DNA from: Neisseria sicca 4320
GTDB lineage: Bacteria > Pseudomonadota > Gammaproteobacteria > Burkholderiales > Neisseriaceae
Assembly: GCF_000193735.1 (NCBI RefSeq)
Contig: NZ_AEPF01000080.1
Span: 46,181-110,180, forward strand
Direction of reading: 5' to 3'
Length of the DNA stretch: 64,000 nt
The position numbers and the translations under genes were made by a program. This document shows positions 1-7,877 of this stretch, piece after piece (within the stretch, counting starts at the first letter, position 1; each line of letters starts with the position of its first letter). The notes under the pieces were generated by a model. It ran no database searches, was not told the DNA's origin, and was given only the letters and a program-made list of their open reading frames with translations.

Positions 1-227
1 GAAGCGCGCGCATGGCGGTCGATGGCGATTTTCTTTACCGCACCCGCCGTTCGCAAATTCACCACGCGCCAAGCGTGGACAAAACTGCCCGCCAACGCCG
101 CCAGCCCGAACCACATCATCCAGCCGTAAAACCATATCAGGCACACGGCCACTGCGGACAAATGCAACAAGACGGACAAGGCTTTTAAAGAACGGGACGG
201 CTTCAAGGTCGTCTGAAAAGCGCGCAT
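1..227 (-). CDS. YgfX-like small membrane protein, 3' part outside window
   Basis: The 75 visible codons start at an ATG lying 4 bases after the stop of the upstream gene, with AAGGCG as a possible ribosome site. A short basic N-terminus is followed by two close hydrophobic segments (about residues 17-35 and 37-50, rich in L, A, W and F) and then a basic stretch. This layout resembles the YgfX family, small inner-membrane proteins of about 130-140 residues; the match is by architecture only. A DUS lies inside the first codons and encodes AFQTTLK. Tight spacing suggests an operon with the preceding gene. The gene runs off the left edge, so its end is unknown. Confidence 0.55.
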   Translation of the reverse strand, partial: MRAFQTTLKPSRSLKALSVLLHLSAVAVCLIWFYGWMMWFGLAALAGSFVHAWRVVNLRTAGAVKKIAIDRHARA

Positions 228-231
228 CGCC

Positions 232-654
232 TTACATCATGTTGTCGAACACAGGCGTAATGCTCAATTCTGCCTCTTCCATGTCCAAAACCATATCGTG
301 GATTTCGGTATCGAAAAATTCCCAAAACGCCTTCAGGCCCATGTCTTGCGGCCACTTGTTTTTATCGATGTCCCAGCCTGCCAGCTCCGCCTCGAAAATC
401 TGTTGGTAGCGTTCGTCAAAATAGGCAATTACGGCTTCCGGCTTGTCAAACTGTGGCACGAGAAAGACGGAGCAGTTGGCACGGATTTGCTCGATGGTCA
501 GGTCGGGCATATTTTCATCGGCTGATTTCAGCCATTCCAAAAAGCGGGCGGTCGGCTTAAGTACGACGGCGGTACGGTCAACAAAATACATGGTTTTCCT
601 TTGAAACGGCAAAAGCAGAGATAGCCCTTTGCCGTCTATATCTATCGGTTGCAT
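232..654 (-). CDS. Conserved hypothetical protein, about 140 aa
   Basis: The product is acidic, soluble-looking and lacks a signal peptide or membrane segment. I recognise no catalytic motif. The frame stays open upstream to a TTG at 708, but that extra stretch is the DUS inverted repeat terminating the ABC gene, so I start at the ATG at 654 (protein begins MQPIDIDGKG). It is followed after 4 bases by the YgfX-like gene, so the two are probably co-transcribed. Function is unknown; it looks like a neisserial lineage protein. Confidence 0.75.
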   Translation of the reverse strand: MQPIDIDGKGLSLLLPFQRKTMYFVDRTAVVLKPTARFLEWLKSADENMPDLTIEQIRANCSVFLVPQFDKPEAVIAYFDERYQQIFEAELAGWDIDKNKWPQDMGLKAFWEFFDTEIHDMVLDMEEAELSITPVFDNMM

Positions 655-658
655 TCGC

Positions 659-703
659 CAAAGGTCGTCTGAAAGCCCAAACCTGTCTTTCAGACGACCT
701 TTT
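659..703 (-). terminator. DUS inverted-repeat terminator
   Basis: Two facing AGGTCGTCTGAAAG copies separated by 11 bases can form a 16-bp stem. It lies directly after the ABC ATPase gene, so it probably ends that transcript and also serves as an uptake signal. Confidence 0.7.
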
Positions 704-712
704 GACAAGCTG

Positions 713-1441
713 TTAATGCGTCATCACTTGCTGCAAGAACTGTTTGGCGCGTTCGTGTTTCGGATTGGTAAAAAACTCTTCAGGCGTTTCGTTTTCCAAA
801 ATCTGCCCTTTATCCACAAAAATAATGCGATCTGCCACTTCGCGCGCAAAGCCCATTTCATGCGTAACACACATCATGGTCATGCCGCTTTCCGCCAAGT
901 CCTGCATCACTTTCAACACCTCGCCAACCATTTCCGGGTCGAGCGCGGAAGTCGGTTCGTCAAACAACATCACACGCGGCTCCATCGCCAACCCGCGCGC
1001 AATCGCCACGCGCTGCTGCTGTCCGCCGGAAAGCTGGCTGGGGAATGCGTCTTTTTTATGCGCCAAGCCCACGCGTTCCAACAGCTCCATCGCCTTTTCC
1101 TCAGCCTGTTCGCGGCTTTGTTTTTTCACCTTCATCGGCGACAGGATGATGTTTTCCAATACGGTCAGATGCGGATACAGATTGAAGCCCTGGAACACAA
1201 AACCCACTTCCTCGCGCACCTTGTTCAAATCCGTTTGCGGATCGGCAACATTGATACCGTCCACCCAAATCTCGCCGCTCTCAATGCTTTCAAGCTGGTT
1301 GACGGTACGGATGAGCGTCGATTTGCCGCTGCCCGAAGGTCCGCAAACCACCACCACTTCACCCTGCTTCACTTCCAGATTGACGCCGTTGATGACGTGC
1401 AGGTCTTTGAAATGTTTATGTACGTTTTTGAATTTAATCAT
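713..1441 (-). CDS. Polar amino acid ABC transporter ATP-binding protein (GlnQ/GltL family)
   Basis: ATPase subunit powering import of a polar amino acid such as glutamine or glutamate across the inner membrane. The 242 residues carry all ABC elements: Walker A GPSGSGKS (34-41), Q-loop Gln84, signature LSGGQQQ (137-143), Walker B VMLFDEP (157-163) and H-loop His194. Length is typical for this subfamily. Permease and binding-protein genes are not adjacent, so it must work with partners elsewhere. It lies 17 bases after rsmA on the same strand and may be co-transcribed with it. The substrate cannot be read from the sequence. Confidence 0.92.
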   Translation of the reverse strand: MIKFKNVHKHFKDLHVINGVNLEVKQGEVVVVCGPSGSGKSTLIRTVNQLESIESGEIWVDGINVADPQTDLNKVREEVGFVFQGFNLYPHLTVLENIILSPMKVKKQSREQAEEKAMELLERVGLAHKKDAFPSQLSGGQQQRVAIARGLAMEPRVMLFDEPTSALDPEMVGEVLKVMQDLAESGMTMMCVTHEMGFAREVADRIIFVDKGQILENETPEEFFTNPKHERAKQFLQQVMTH

Positions 1442-1458
1442 GTTGTTTCCAGATGTTT

Positions 1459-2238
1459 TCAGACGACCTTACGGACGAGATAATTGCTCAGTTCCACATA
1501 TTTCTCCGGCGCGATATGTTCGGCGCGGTCTTGCGGGCTGATGCCGACTGCCTGTAAATCTTCGTCGCCGGCAAGCTCTTTTAAATTGTTGCGTATGGTT
1601 TTGCGGCGTTGGTGGAAGGCGAGTTTCACCAGTTTGGCAAAATGCTCGAAATCGTCCGCCTTGCCGATGCGGTGTTTCACCGGAATCATGCGCACCACCG
1701 CCGAATCCACTTTCGGCGCAGGGTCGAATGATTCGGGCGGCACGTCAATCAACAGCTCCATATCGAAAAAATATTGCAGCATCACGCCCAAGCGACCGTA
1801 GTCGTTGCTTTTCGGCGCGGCAACCATGCGTTCGACCACTTCTTTTTGCAGCATAAAGTGCATATCGACGACATCGTCCGCCACTTCCGCCAACTTGAAC
1901 AAAAGCGGCGTAGAAATGTTGTACGGCAGGTTGCCGACGATTTTCTTTTTACCCGCGATGCTGTTGAAATCAAACTGCAAGACATCGCCTTCATGAATCA
2001 CAAGCTTATCCGCAAACGGCAGCGTTTTCAGACGACGTACGATGTCGCGGTCGATCTCGATAACATGCAGGCAGTTCAGCTTTTTCGCCAAAGGCTCGGT
2101 AATCGCCGCCAAGCCCGGCCCGATTTCAATCACCACATCATCCGCCTGCGGACGCACGGCATTGACAATATCGGCAATAATCCGCGTGTCCTGCAAAAAA
2201 TTCTGCCCGAAGCGTTTCCGGGCCTTATGTTCTTTCAT
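1459..2238 (-). CDS. rsmA: 16S rRNA (adenine1518-N6/adenine1519-N6)-dimethyltransferase
   Basis: Dimethylates two adjacent adenosines in the 3'-terminal hairpin of 16S rRNA during small-subunit maturation, using S-adenosylmethionine. The 259 residues start with the family signature KRFGQNFL (8-15), followed by the SAM site EIGPG (38-42), the acidic ribose-binding EIDRD (61-65) and the adenine-flipping NLPYNIS (103-109). The C-terminal helical domain is complete. The last codons and the TGA stop lie inside a DUS, so the protein ends RKVV; this tail is supplied by the uptake sequence. Also called ksgA; loss is associated with kasugamycin resistance. Confidence 0.95.
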   Translation of the reverse strand: MKEHKARKRFGQNFLQDTRIIADIVNAVRPQADDVVIEIGPGLAAITEPLAKKLNCLHVIEIDRDIVRRLKTLPFADKLVIHEGDVLQFDFNSIAGKKKIVGNLPYNISTPLLFKLAEVADDVVDMHFMLQKEVVERMVAAPKSNDYGRLGVMLQYFFDMELLIDVPPESFDPAPKVDSAVVRMIPVKHRIGKADDFEHFAKLVKLAFHQRRKTIRNNLKELAGDEDLQAVGISPQDRAEHIAPEKYVELSNYLVRKVV

Positions 2239-2315
2239 CGCGTCTCTTCAAACTGTCGCTTATTACAATAAGCGCGTATTGTAACTGAAAAACATAGCGT
2301 TTTGTCGGACAAGAA

Positions 2316-2350
2316 AGAGGTCGTCTGAAAACGTTTTTCAGACGACCTCT
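2316..2350. terminator. DUS inverted repeat
   Basis: Facing DUS copies with a minimal loop, in the gap between the Old Yellow Enzyme gene and rsmA. It probably terminates the Old Yellow Enzyme transcript. Confidence 0.65.
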
Positions 2351-2416
2351 TTAGCTGTAACGGTAATTTCATCCCCTACCCCGCTCAAAAAATGGGTAGG
2401 CGGCTGAATCGTTTAA

Positions 2417-3556
2417 TCAAGCATCCACCGGCTTCCAGTCCGCACCTTTTACCGGCGGCAGCCAAGATTGCGTACCGCTGGCGGAAAATTCCCACAGGAT
2501 GTCGGGTAAGCCGTAATGGTCGGCGCGCGTCGGGTCGAGTTGCGTTTCGATTTCGGCTTCGCGGCCTTCGCTGATTTGTGTGGCGATGTGCGGATTGATC
2601 ATGACGGTTTTGCCCAATGCGATAAATTCCGCCCAGCCGGTTTCAAACGCCGCCAGAATATCGTCGGCGGCAAACAGGTTGCCCACACCGATAAGGGGCA
2701 GCTTGCCGTTGATACGGTCGTGGATAAACTGCATACGGGTTTGCGCCGTATCGCCGCCGCGTCGGATTTTCTTGTCGAATTCCCACAAGGAAACGTGCAG
2801 GTATTGCAGCGGCTTTTGTACCAACGCGTCAATCAGCGCGCCGGTTTCAGCCATGGTCAGCCCGTCTTCGCCCGCTTCTTCGGGCGAGAAACGGTAGCCG
2901 ATGATGAAATCGTTGCGTTGGTGTTTTTCACGGACGGCGGCAACGGCATCGACGACGGCGAGCGGGAAGCGCATTCTGTTTTCCAAGCTACCGCCCCATT
3001 GGTCGTTGCGGCGATTACTTTGGGCAGAGTAAAACTGTTGGATTAAATAGCCGTTCGCACCGTGGATTTCTACGCCGTCAAAGCCCGCGCGAAGTGCCAA
3101 ATCGGCAGCTTGGGCGAAGGAGGCGATGAGTTCTTCCACTTCTGCGGCACTCGCTTCACGCGCTCCATCCTTTTCGCTGGCGGACGCACTGATTTTATCG
3201 CGGTGATTGAGTTCTACCATTGCTTGGGAGCCGCCGTGATGGATTTGCAAAATCGCTTTTGCACCTTGTTTTTGAATGATTTGGGCGGTTTCTTTCAGGC
3301 TGTCGAGGCAGTGTTCGCCCGTAGCTTCAGGCTGTCCGCGGAAGGCTTTGCCGCCTTCTTGAACCAAAGTGGCGGCGGAGATAAAGAGCCCCATATCGCC
3401 TGCGCGGTTACCGAGAAATGTACTCTCTTGGTCGCTGATTAGACCGTCGGCGTGGGAACCGAAATGGGTCATGGGTGCAACAGCGAGGCGGTTTTTGACG
3501 GTTACGCCGTTGTTGAGTGTGAAAGATTGGAAAAGCGGAGCGTATTTGGGATTCAT
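2417..3556 (-). CDS. NADH:flavin oxidoreductase, Old Yellow Enzyme family
   Basis: FMN-dependent ene-reductase with a TIM-barrel fold that reduces activated C=C bonds or nitro/nitrate-ester compounds using NAD(P)H. The 379-residue protein has the family blocks: N-terminal LTVKNR-like segment (VTVKNRLAVAPM), QIHHGG around 105-110, and the active region EIHGANGYLIQQFYS with downstream NRRNDQWGGSLENR, which binds FMN phosphate. The paired histidines in QIHHGG are the usual substrate-anchoring residues. No regulator is adjacent. The physiological substrate is unknown; the subclass looks closer to YqjM/YirG-like enzymes than to NemA. Confidence 0.88.
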   Translation of the reverse strand: MNPKYAPLFQSFTLNNGVTVKNRLAVAPMTHFGSHADGLISDQESTFLGNRAGDMGLFISAATLVQEGGKAFRGQPEATGEHCLDSLKETAQIIQKQGAKAILQIHHGGSQAMVELNHRDKISASASEKDGAREASAAEVEELIASFAQAADLALRAGFDGVEIHGANGYLIQQFYSAQSNRRNDQWGGSLENRMRFPLAVVDAVAAVREKHQRNDFIIGYRFSPEEAGEDGLTMAETGALIDALVQKPLQYLHVSLWEFDKKIRRGGDTAQTRMQFIHDRINGKLPLIGVGNLFAADDILAAFETGWAEFIALGKTVMINPHIATQISEGREAEIETQLDPTRADHYGLPDILWEFSASGTQSWLPPVKGADWKPVDA

Positions 3557-3617
3557 TTTGTTCTGTCGAAATTAATAACTTCGACATAATTGGGACAAAT
3601 ATGGAATCATCAAGAAC

Positions 3618-3672
3618 GAGGTCGTCTGAAAAACACGGTTTCGACGAAACGGAATGTTTTCAGACGACCTTT
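3618..3672. terminator. DUS inverted repeat between divergent genes
   Basis: Two facing DUS copies about 25 bases apart in the promoter region between the Old Yellow Enzyme gene and the GNAT gene. It is upstream of both, so it is more likely an uptake signal than a functional terminator. Confidence 0.5.
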
Positions 3673-3786
3673 TGCCAACAGTTTCAAGCGTAGCCAACCG
3701 GCAAATGGACGCATCCAACGGGGTAGAAATATAAATCCTCCGCCATATCCGCTATAATCGACTCTTTTCATCCGACAGGAAGTCAA

Positions 3787-4536
3787 ATGTCCTCCAGCCG
3801 TTTCAACCAAACCGGCCCCAAAATCGGTCTGAGCGTGCGCCTTGCGGAAACGCAGGCGGAAATTGAAGCAGCACAACGCTTGCGTTATCAGGTATTCGCC
3901 CAAGAACTGGGTGCAGAAATCGAAAGCGACGATGGTCGCGATGTCGATCCTTACGACGAACATTGCCACCACCTTTTGGCTTTTGACGACGCAACCGGAG
4001 ACGTTATCGGCTGCTACCGCCTGATTACCGAAGAAACCGCCAAAAAAGTCGGTGGCTGGTATAGCGAACACGAATTTGACTTGTCCCCTTTGAAAGACAT
4101 CTTGCCGCAAACCGTCGAACTCGGCCGCGCCTGCACCCACCCCGACTACCGCAACGGCGGTTTGGTCATGCTTTTGTGGTCAGGTTTGGTCAAATTCATG
4201 AAAGACGAAAACCTGCGCTTCATGATAGGCTGCGGCAGCATTGATATGCACGACGGCGGCAGCGATGCGGCAGGTCTGTATCATGCCCTGAAATCCAAAT
4301 ACCTTGCGCCTGAAAAATGGTGCGTCAAGCCGCTCAATCCACTCAAGTGGGACAAAATCACCCCGTCGGACAAACCGGACGTCCCGCCGCTGATTAAAGG
4401 CTACCTTACCGCGGGAGCATGGTTCTGCGGCGAACCTTGTGTCGATGAGGCGTTCAACTGCGCCGACGTGCTTATCATGATGGACATTACCCGCCTGGCA
4501 GACCGTTACCTTCAGCGTTTTGCCCCCAGACTATAA
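3787..4536 (+). CDS. GNAT-fold acyltransferase, OlsB-like (ornithine N-acyltransferase family)
   Basis: The 249-residue protein matches the hemolysin-like/OlsB subgroup of N-acyltransferases. Visible blocks are LRYQVFAQELG (32-42), YDEHCHHLL (56-64), the beta-strand GCYRLI (75-80), TVELGRACTHPDYRNGG (109-125) and GCGSIDMHDGG (148-158). OlsB enzymes transfer a 3-hydroxyacyl chain from acyl-ACP to the alpha-amino group of ornithine, the first step of ornithine-lipid synthesis. A PlsC-like acyltransferase gene follows on the same strand, as expected for an olsB-olsA pair, although a DUS hairpin lies between. Product identity is inferred from family and context. Confidence 0.75.
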   Translation: MSSSRFNQTGPKIGLSVRLAETQAEIEAAQRLRYQVFAQELGAEIESDDGRDVDPYDEHCHHLLAFDDATGDVIGCYRLITEETAKKVGGWYSEHEFDLSPLKDILPQTVELGRACTHPDYRNGGLVMLLWSGLVKFMKDENLRFMIGCGSIDMHDGGSDAAGLYHALKSKYLAPEKWCVKPLNPLKWDKITPSDKPDVPPLIKGYLTAGAWFCGEPCVDEAFNCADVLIMMDITRLADRYLQRFAPRL

Positions 4537-4542
4537 AGACTA

Positions 4543-4575
4543 AAAGGTCGTCTGAAAACCTTTTCAGACGACCTC
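4543..4575 (+). terminator. DUS inverted repeat
   Basis: Facing DUS copies with a 2-base gap form a perfect hairpin 7 bases after the OlsB-like stop. It may attenuate transcription into the PlsC-like gene. Confidence 0.6.
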
Positions 4576-4641
4576 AACTATTGTGAAATCAACGATTTTT
4601 AGCAATTCCACCCTATACCAATATACACACACCACAACCTT

Positions 4642-5391
4642 ATGATTGCCAAACTACGTTTCACATTCCGCCTGCTCTGCATCGGCTTCTGCCTGATTTA
4701 CGGTATGGCGGAAATGTTCTTCCTGTTCCCCTTTTACAGCAAACGGCGCAAACTGCGCGCCATCCAAATCTGGTCGCTGCGCGTCCTCGCTTCCTGCGGC
4801 ATGAAACTGGAGACCTTCGGCACGCTGCCTCAGGAAGGGCAGGCGCAGTTGTTAATCAGCAACCACATCTCTTGGTTAGACATCATGGCTGTCAACGGCG
4901 CATTTCCGGGTCGATTTGTGGCGAAAGACGATGTCGCCAAATGGCCGGTAGTCGGCTATCTCGCCACGCAGGCGCAGACCGTTTACGTTTCACGCAATAA
5001 AGGCACCAAAGGCAATACCGCTAAAATCGCCACGGTAACCGAAGCCCTTAAAAACGGCGATACCGTAACCATTTTCCCGGAAGGGACGAGTACGGAAGGT
5101 TATGAAATCCTCCCGTTCAAACCCGGCTTTTTCCAAACCGCCTACGATGCAGGTGTTCCCATTATCCCCATGCTCTGCCGCTACCCCAATCCCGACGGGA
5201 CAAGCCCGAACCCTAAGGCGGCTTATGTCGGCGATACCAGCTTGTGGCAATCGATCTGCATGATTATCAACCAGCCTTCCAGTAAAGTGGAGCTGCATTT
5301 CCTAGAACCGGTTTCTGCAAAAGAGAACCGCTACGAAACGGCACAAGAAGTACACGGCATCTTGAGCCGGAAATTGAAAGAATTGGGCTGA
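4642..5391 (+). CDS. 1-acyl-sn-glycerol-3-phosphate acyltransferase-like protein (PlsC/OlsA family)
   Basis: Inner-membrane acyltransferase of 249 residues. A hydrophobic N-terminal segment (about 8-30) precedes the catalytic motif NHISWLD (74-80, His and Asp) and the glycerophosphate-binding motif FPEGTST (145-151). PlsC adds the second acyl chain to lysophosphatidic acid; OlsA relatives acylate lyso-ornithine lipid. The gene follows the OlsB-like gene, so OlsA is a real alternative to a PlsC/NlaA-type role. A second PlsC-like gene at 41806-42576 could supply the ordinary phospholipid activity. Confidence 0.82.
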   Translation: MIAKLRFTFRLLCIGFCLIYGMAEMFFLFPFYSKRRKLRAIQIWSLRVLASCGMKLETFGTLPQEGQAQLLISNHISWLDIMAVNGAFPGRFVAKDDVAKWPVVGYLATQAQTVYVSRNKGTKGNTAKIATVTEALKNGDTVTIFPEGTSTEGYEILPFKPGFFQTAYDAGVPIIPMLCRYPNPDGTSPNPKAAYVGDTSLWQSICMIINQPSSKVELHFLEPVSAKENRYETAQEVHGILSRKLKELG

Positions 5392-5408
5392 AGAGTCAAA
5401 ACAAAGGA

Positions 5409-5455
5409 AAGGTCGTCTGAAGCATAGGGAAACCGGTTTTCAGACGACCTTTTTT
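5409..5455 (+). terminator. DUS inverted-repeat terminator
   Basis: Facing DUS copies 17 bases apart followed by a run of T, 18 bases after the acyltransferase stop; a convincing Rho-independent terminator on the plus strand. Confidence 0.7.
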
Positions 5456-5502
5456 GCAAACTATGTTTTGTTTGCCGACCCATTCAGCAATAATACCGTG
5501 AT

Positions 5503-5585
5503 GTAGCGCGGGCTTTGCCCACGAAGATGATAAGCAAAAAAGCTGCTGAAACTTCCCTATTATTCGCGGGCAAAGCCCACTCTAC
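5503..5585. repeat. Compound inverted repeat with GGGCTTTGCCC arms
   Basis: Two 21-base arms, each holding the self-complementary core GGGCTTTGCCC, face each other across about 40 bases; 17 of 21 arm positions pair. It is not a DUS and not a Correia element. It looks like a small dispersed palindromic repeat. Confidence 0.55.
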
Positions 5586-5617
5586 GGGTTTTAAGTAAAC
5601 ATAGTGTGATGAACACA

Positions 5618-5660
5618 AAAGGTCGTCTGAAAACGTACAACTTCTGTTTCAGACGACCTC
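5618..5660 (-). terminator. DUS inverted-repeat terminator of rpoD
   Basis: Facing DUS copies lie about 45 bases beyond the rpoD stop on the minus strand and can form a strong stem. Confidence 0.65.
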
Positions 5661-5704
5661 TTACCCATAAAAAACTGCAGGTATAAAACCTGCGGTTTGC
5701 TGTT

Positions 5705-7657
5705 TTACAGTTTGCTGTCTTCGCTGTCGAGGAAGCTTCTGAGGCGATCGCTGCGGGTCGGATGACGCAGTTTGCGCAGGGCTTTGGCTTCGATTTGGCG
5801 GATACGTTCGCGTGTTACGTCAAACTGTTTGCCGACTTCTTCGAGCGTGTGGTCGGTATTCATGTCGATACCGAAGCGCATACGCAGGACTTTGGCTTCG
5901 CGCGGGGTCAGGCTTTCGAGGATTTCTTTGGTGACTTCGTGCAGGCTGGTGTACATCGCGGCGTCTGCAGGGGCAACGTTGTTGGCGTCCTCGATGAAGT
6001 CGCCCAAGTGCGAATCGTCGCCGTCGCCGATCGGGGTTTCCATCGAAATCGGCTCTTTGGCGATTTTCATGATTTTGCGGATTTTGTCTTCCGGCATTTC
6101 CATCAACTCGGCAAGTTTGGCGGAATCAGGCTCCTCACCGGTTTCTTGAAGATACTGGCGGGAGAGGCGGTTCATTTTGTTGATGGTTTCAATCATGTGC
6201 ACGGGGATACGGATAGTGCGCGCCTGGTCGGCAATCGAACGGGTAATCGCTTGGCGTATCCACCATGTCGCATAGGTGGAAAATTTGTATCCGCGGCGGT
6301 ATTCGAATTTATCGACCGCCTTCATCAAGCCGATGTTGCCTTCTTGGATCAAATCAAGAAACTGCAAACCGCGGTTGGTGTATTTCTTAGCGATGGAAAT
6401 CACCAGGCGCAAGTTTGCCTGAATCATTTCCTGCTTGGCGGCTGCAGTTGCTTTTTCGCTCAACACCATGTTTTTGCTGATGTCTTTCAGCTCATCAATG
6501 GAAATGCCGGTTTCTTTTTCCATGTCCGCCAACTCGGTTTGTTTTTCGAGAATGGCGTGGCGGAAGCGGTCGAGCGCGTTGCTCCAGACCCTGCCTTTGG
6601 CTACTTCATCTTCCACCCATTTCAGGTTGGTGATCTCAGGCAGAAAGTTTTGTATGAAGTAATCGCGTTCCATATGGACGCGGTCAAGGCAGATATCACG
6701 GATTTCGCGTTCGAGCTTGCGGATGTTTTCGACACGGTTGCGCAGGCTGCCGCTAAGGCTCTCGATTTGGCGGGTGGCGAAGCGGACTTCCAATAGTTTG
6801 TTGGCGATAGCTTCGCGGTGCGCCAGATAATCGGGATGGCGGCTGCCGTGTTTTGCTAATTTTTTAATCATTTTGCCGTATTCGCTTTCAATGAAGGCGA
6901 AGTGGTTCAGCACTTTTTGCTTCAATTCGGCAAGATGGGCGGCAGTCACAGCTTCGGAATCGCTGCTGGAATCGTCGTCATCTTCGTCTTCATCCGCTTC
7001 ATCTTCTTCACTGCTGCCGGAATCGTCGTCGTTTGACGCGCTTTCCAAGTGCCCCAAGCCCAATTCGTTGAGCAACACTTCGTTCGGATCGATGATGGCT
7101 TCGACCACTTCGTCCACGCGGATTTCATCCTTGCGGATTTGCTCGATCAGCTCGAGGATTTCAGCGATAGAACCCGGACAGGCGGAAATCGCCTGCACCA
7201 TGTTTTTCAGGGCGTTTTCTATTTTTTTGGCGATGATGATTTCGTCTTCGCGGGTCAGCAGGTCAACCTGCCCCATTTCGCGCATATACATACGCACGGG
7301 GTCGGTGGTTCTGCCGAACTCGGAGTCCGCGCTGGACAAGGCGGCTTCGGCTTCGGCAACGGCATCGTCGTCGGTTACGGCGGCGGCGTTGTCGCTCAAC
7401 AAAATGTCTTCCGCATCAGGCGCCTGCTCGGTCACTTGGATGCCCAAGCCGGAAATCATGCTGACGATGTTGTCGATTTGATCCGCATCGGACATATCGT
7501 CGGGCAAGGCGTCGTTGATTTCGGAATAAGTGATGTAGCCGCGTTCCTTACCCATAATGATGAGCTGGCGCAGGCGGGCGCGCTGCTCTTCGAGGGTCAG
7601 CGGACGGTTGTCGTCCTGTTCTTGATAGTCTTCGTGATTTTGGTCTTCTTTAGACAT
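5705..7657 (-). CDS. rpoD: RNA polymerase primary sigma factor (sigma-70)
   Basis: Housekeeping sigma factor directing RNA polymerase to -35/-10 promoters. The 650-residue protein has region 1.1 near the N-terminus (TLEEQRARLRQLI...YITYSEINDALP), region 1.2 (DPVRMYMREMG), a long Asp/Glu/Ser-rich non-conserved stretch (about 210-236), regions 2.1-2.4 (DLIQEGNIGLMKAVDKF, YKFSTYATWWIRQAI) and the region 4.2 helix-turn-helix (TLEEVGKQFDVTRERIRQIE) close to the C-terminus. dnaG lies upstream on the same strand, the standard macromolecular-synthesis arrangement, here without rpsU in the window. Confidence 0.97.
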   Translation of the reverse strand: MSKEDQNHEDYQEQDDNRPLTLEEQRARLRQLIIMGKERGYITYSEINDALPDDMSDADQIDNIVSMISGLGIQVTEQAPDAEDILLSDNAAAVTDDDAVAEAEAALSSADSEFGRTTDPVRMYMREMGQVDLLTREDEIIIAKKIENALKNMVQAISACPGSIAEILELIEQIRKDEIRVDEVVEAIIDPNEVLLNELGLGHLESASNDDDSGSSEEDEADEDEDDDDSSSDSEAVTAAHLAELKQKVLNHFAFIESEYGKMIKKLAKHGSRHPDYLAHREAIANKLLEVRFATRQIESLSGSLRNRVENIRKLEREIRDICLDRVHMERDYFIQNFLPEITNLKWVEDEVAKGRVWSNALDRFRHAILEKQTELADMEKETGISIDELKDISKNMVLSEKATAAAKQEMIQANLRLVISIAKKYTNRGLQFLDLIQEGNIGLMKAVDKFEYRRGYKFSTYATWWIRQAITRSIADQARTIRIPVHMIETINKMNRLSRQYLQETGEEPDSAKLAELMEMPEDKIRKIMKIAKEPISMETPIGDGDDSHLGDFIEDANNVAPADAAMYTSLHEVTKEILESLTPREAKVLRMRFGIDMNTDHTLEEVGKQFDVTRERIRQIEAKALRKLRHPTRSDRLRSFLDSEDSKL

Positions 7658-7718
7658 GGGTTACTTTCTTGATCTGATGGTGTGCCGACGGTTTGCATGA
7701 TGCACCTGAAGGCAGAAC

Positions 7719-7762
7719 AGAGTGATAACCGATTTAACGTCAATCTGTTAAGTTATCACTCT
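7719..7762 (-). promoter_or_regulatory. 11-bp inverted repeat between dnaG and rpoD
   Basis: Arms AGAGTGATAAC and GTTATCACTCT are perfectly complementary and separated by 22 bases. It lies about 60 bases upstream of the rpoD start and about 115 bases after the dnaG stop. It could be a transcript hairpin or an operator; there is no T-run typical of a terminator. A single DUS follows at about 7764. Confidence 0.45.
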
Positions 7763-7877
7763 GAGGTCGTCTGAAAGCTCTTTGGAACGGGTGTTCTGCG
7801 GGATCATATTCGCAGCTTGGGACAATGCTTTTCTGACGGCCTGAAGGTTGCTGGATTCGGCTGGGATTGCCGTTCGT

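Noticed and set aside
655..708. N-terminal extension of the 140-residue hypothetical protein from a TTG start
   Set aside because: The added codons are entirely the DUS inverted repeat that ends the ABC gene, and a good ATG follows at 654.
629..1541. Two long plus-strand frames opposite the ABC ATPase
   Set aside because: They are antisense to an intact ABC gene with all nucleotide-binding motifs.
3610..4140. Open frame of 176 codons on the minus strand
   Set aside because: It lies opposite the OlsB-like gene and runs through a DUS hairpin; the plus-strand frame has clear GNAT motifs.
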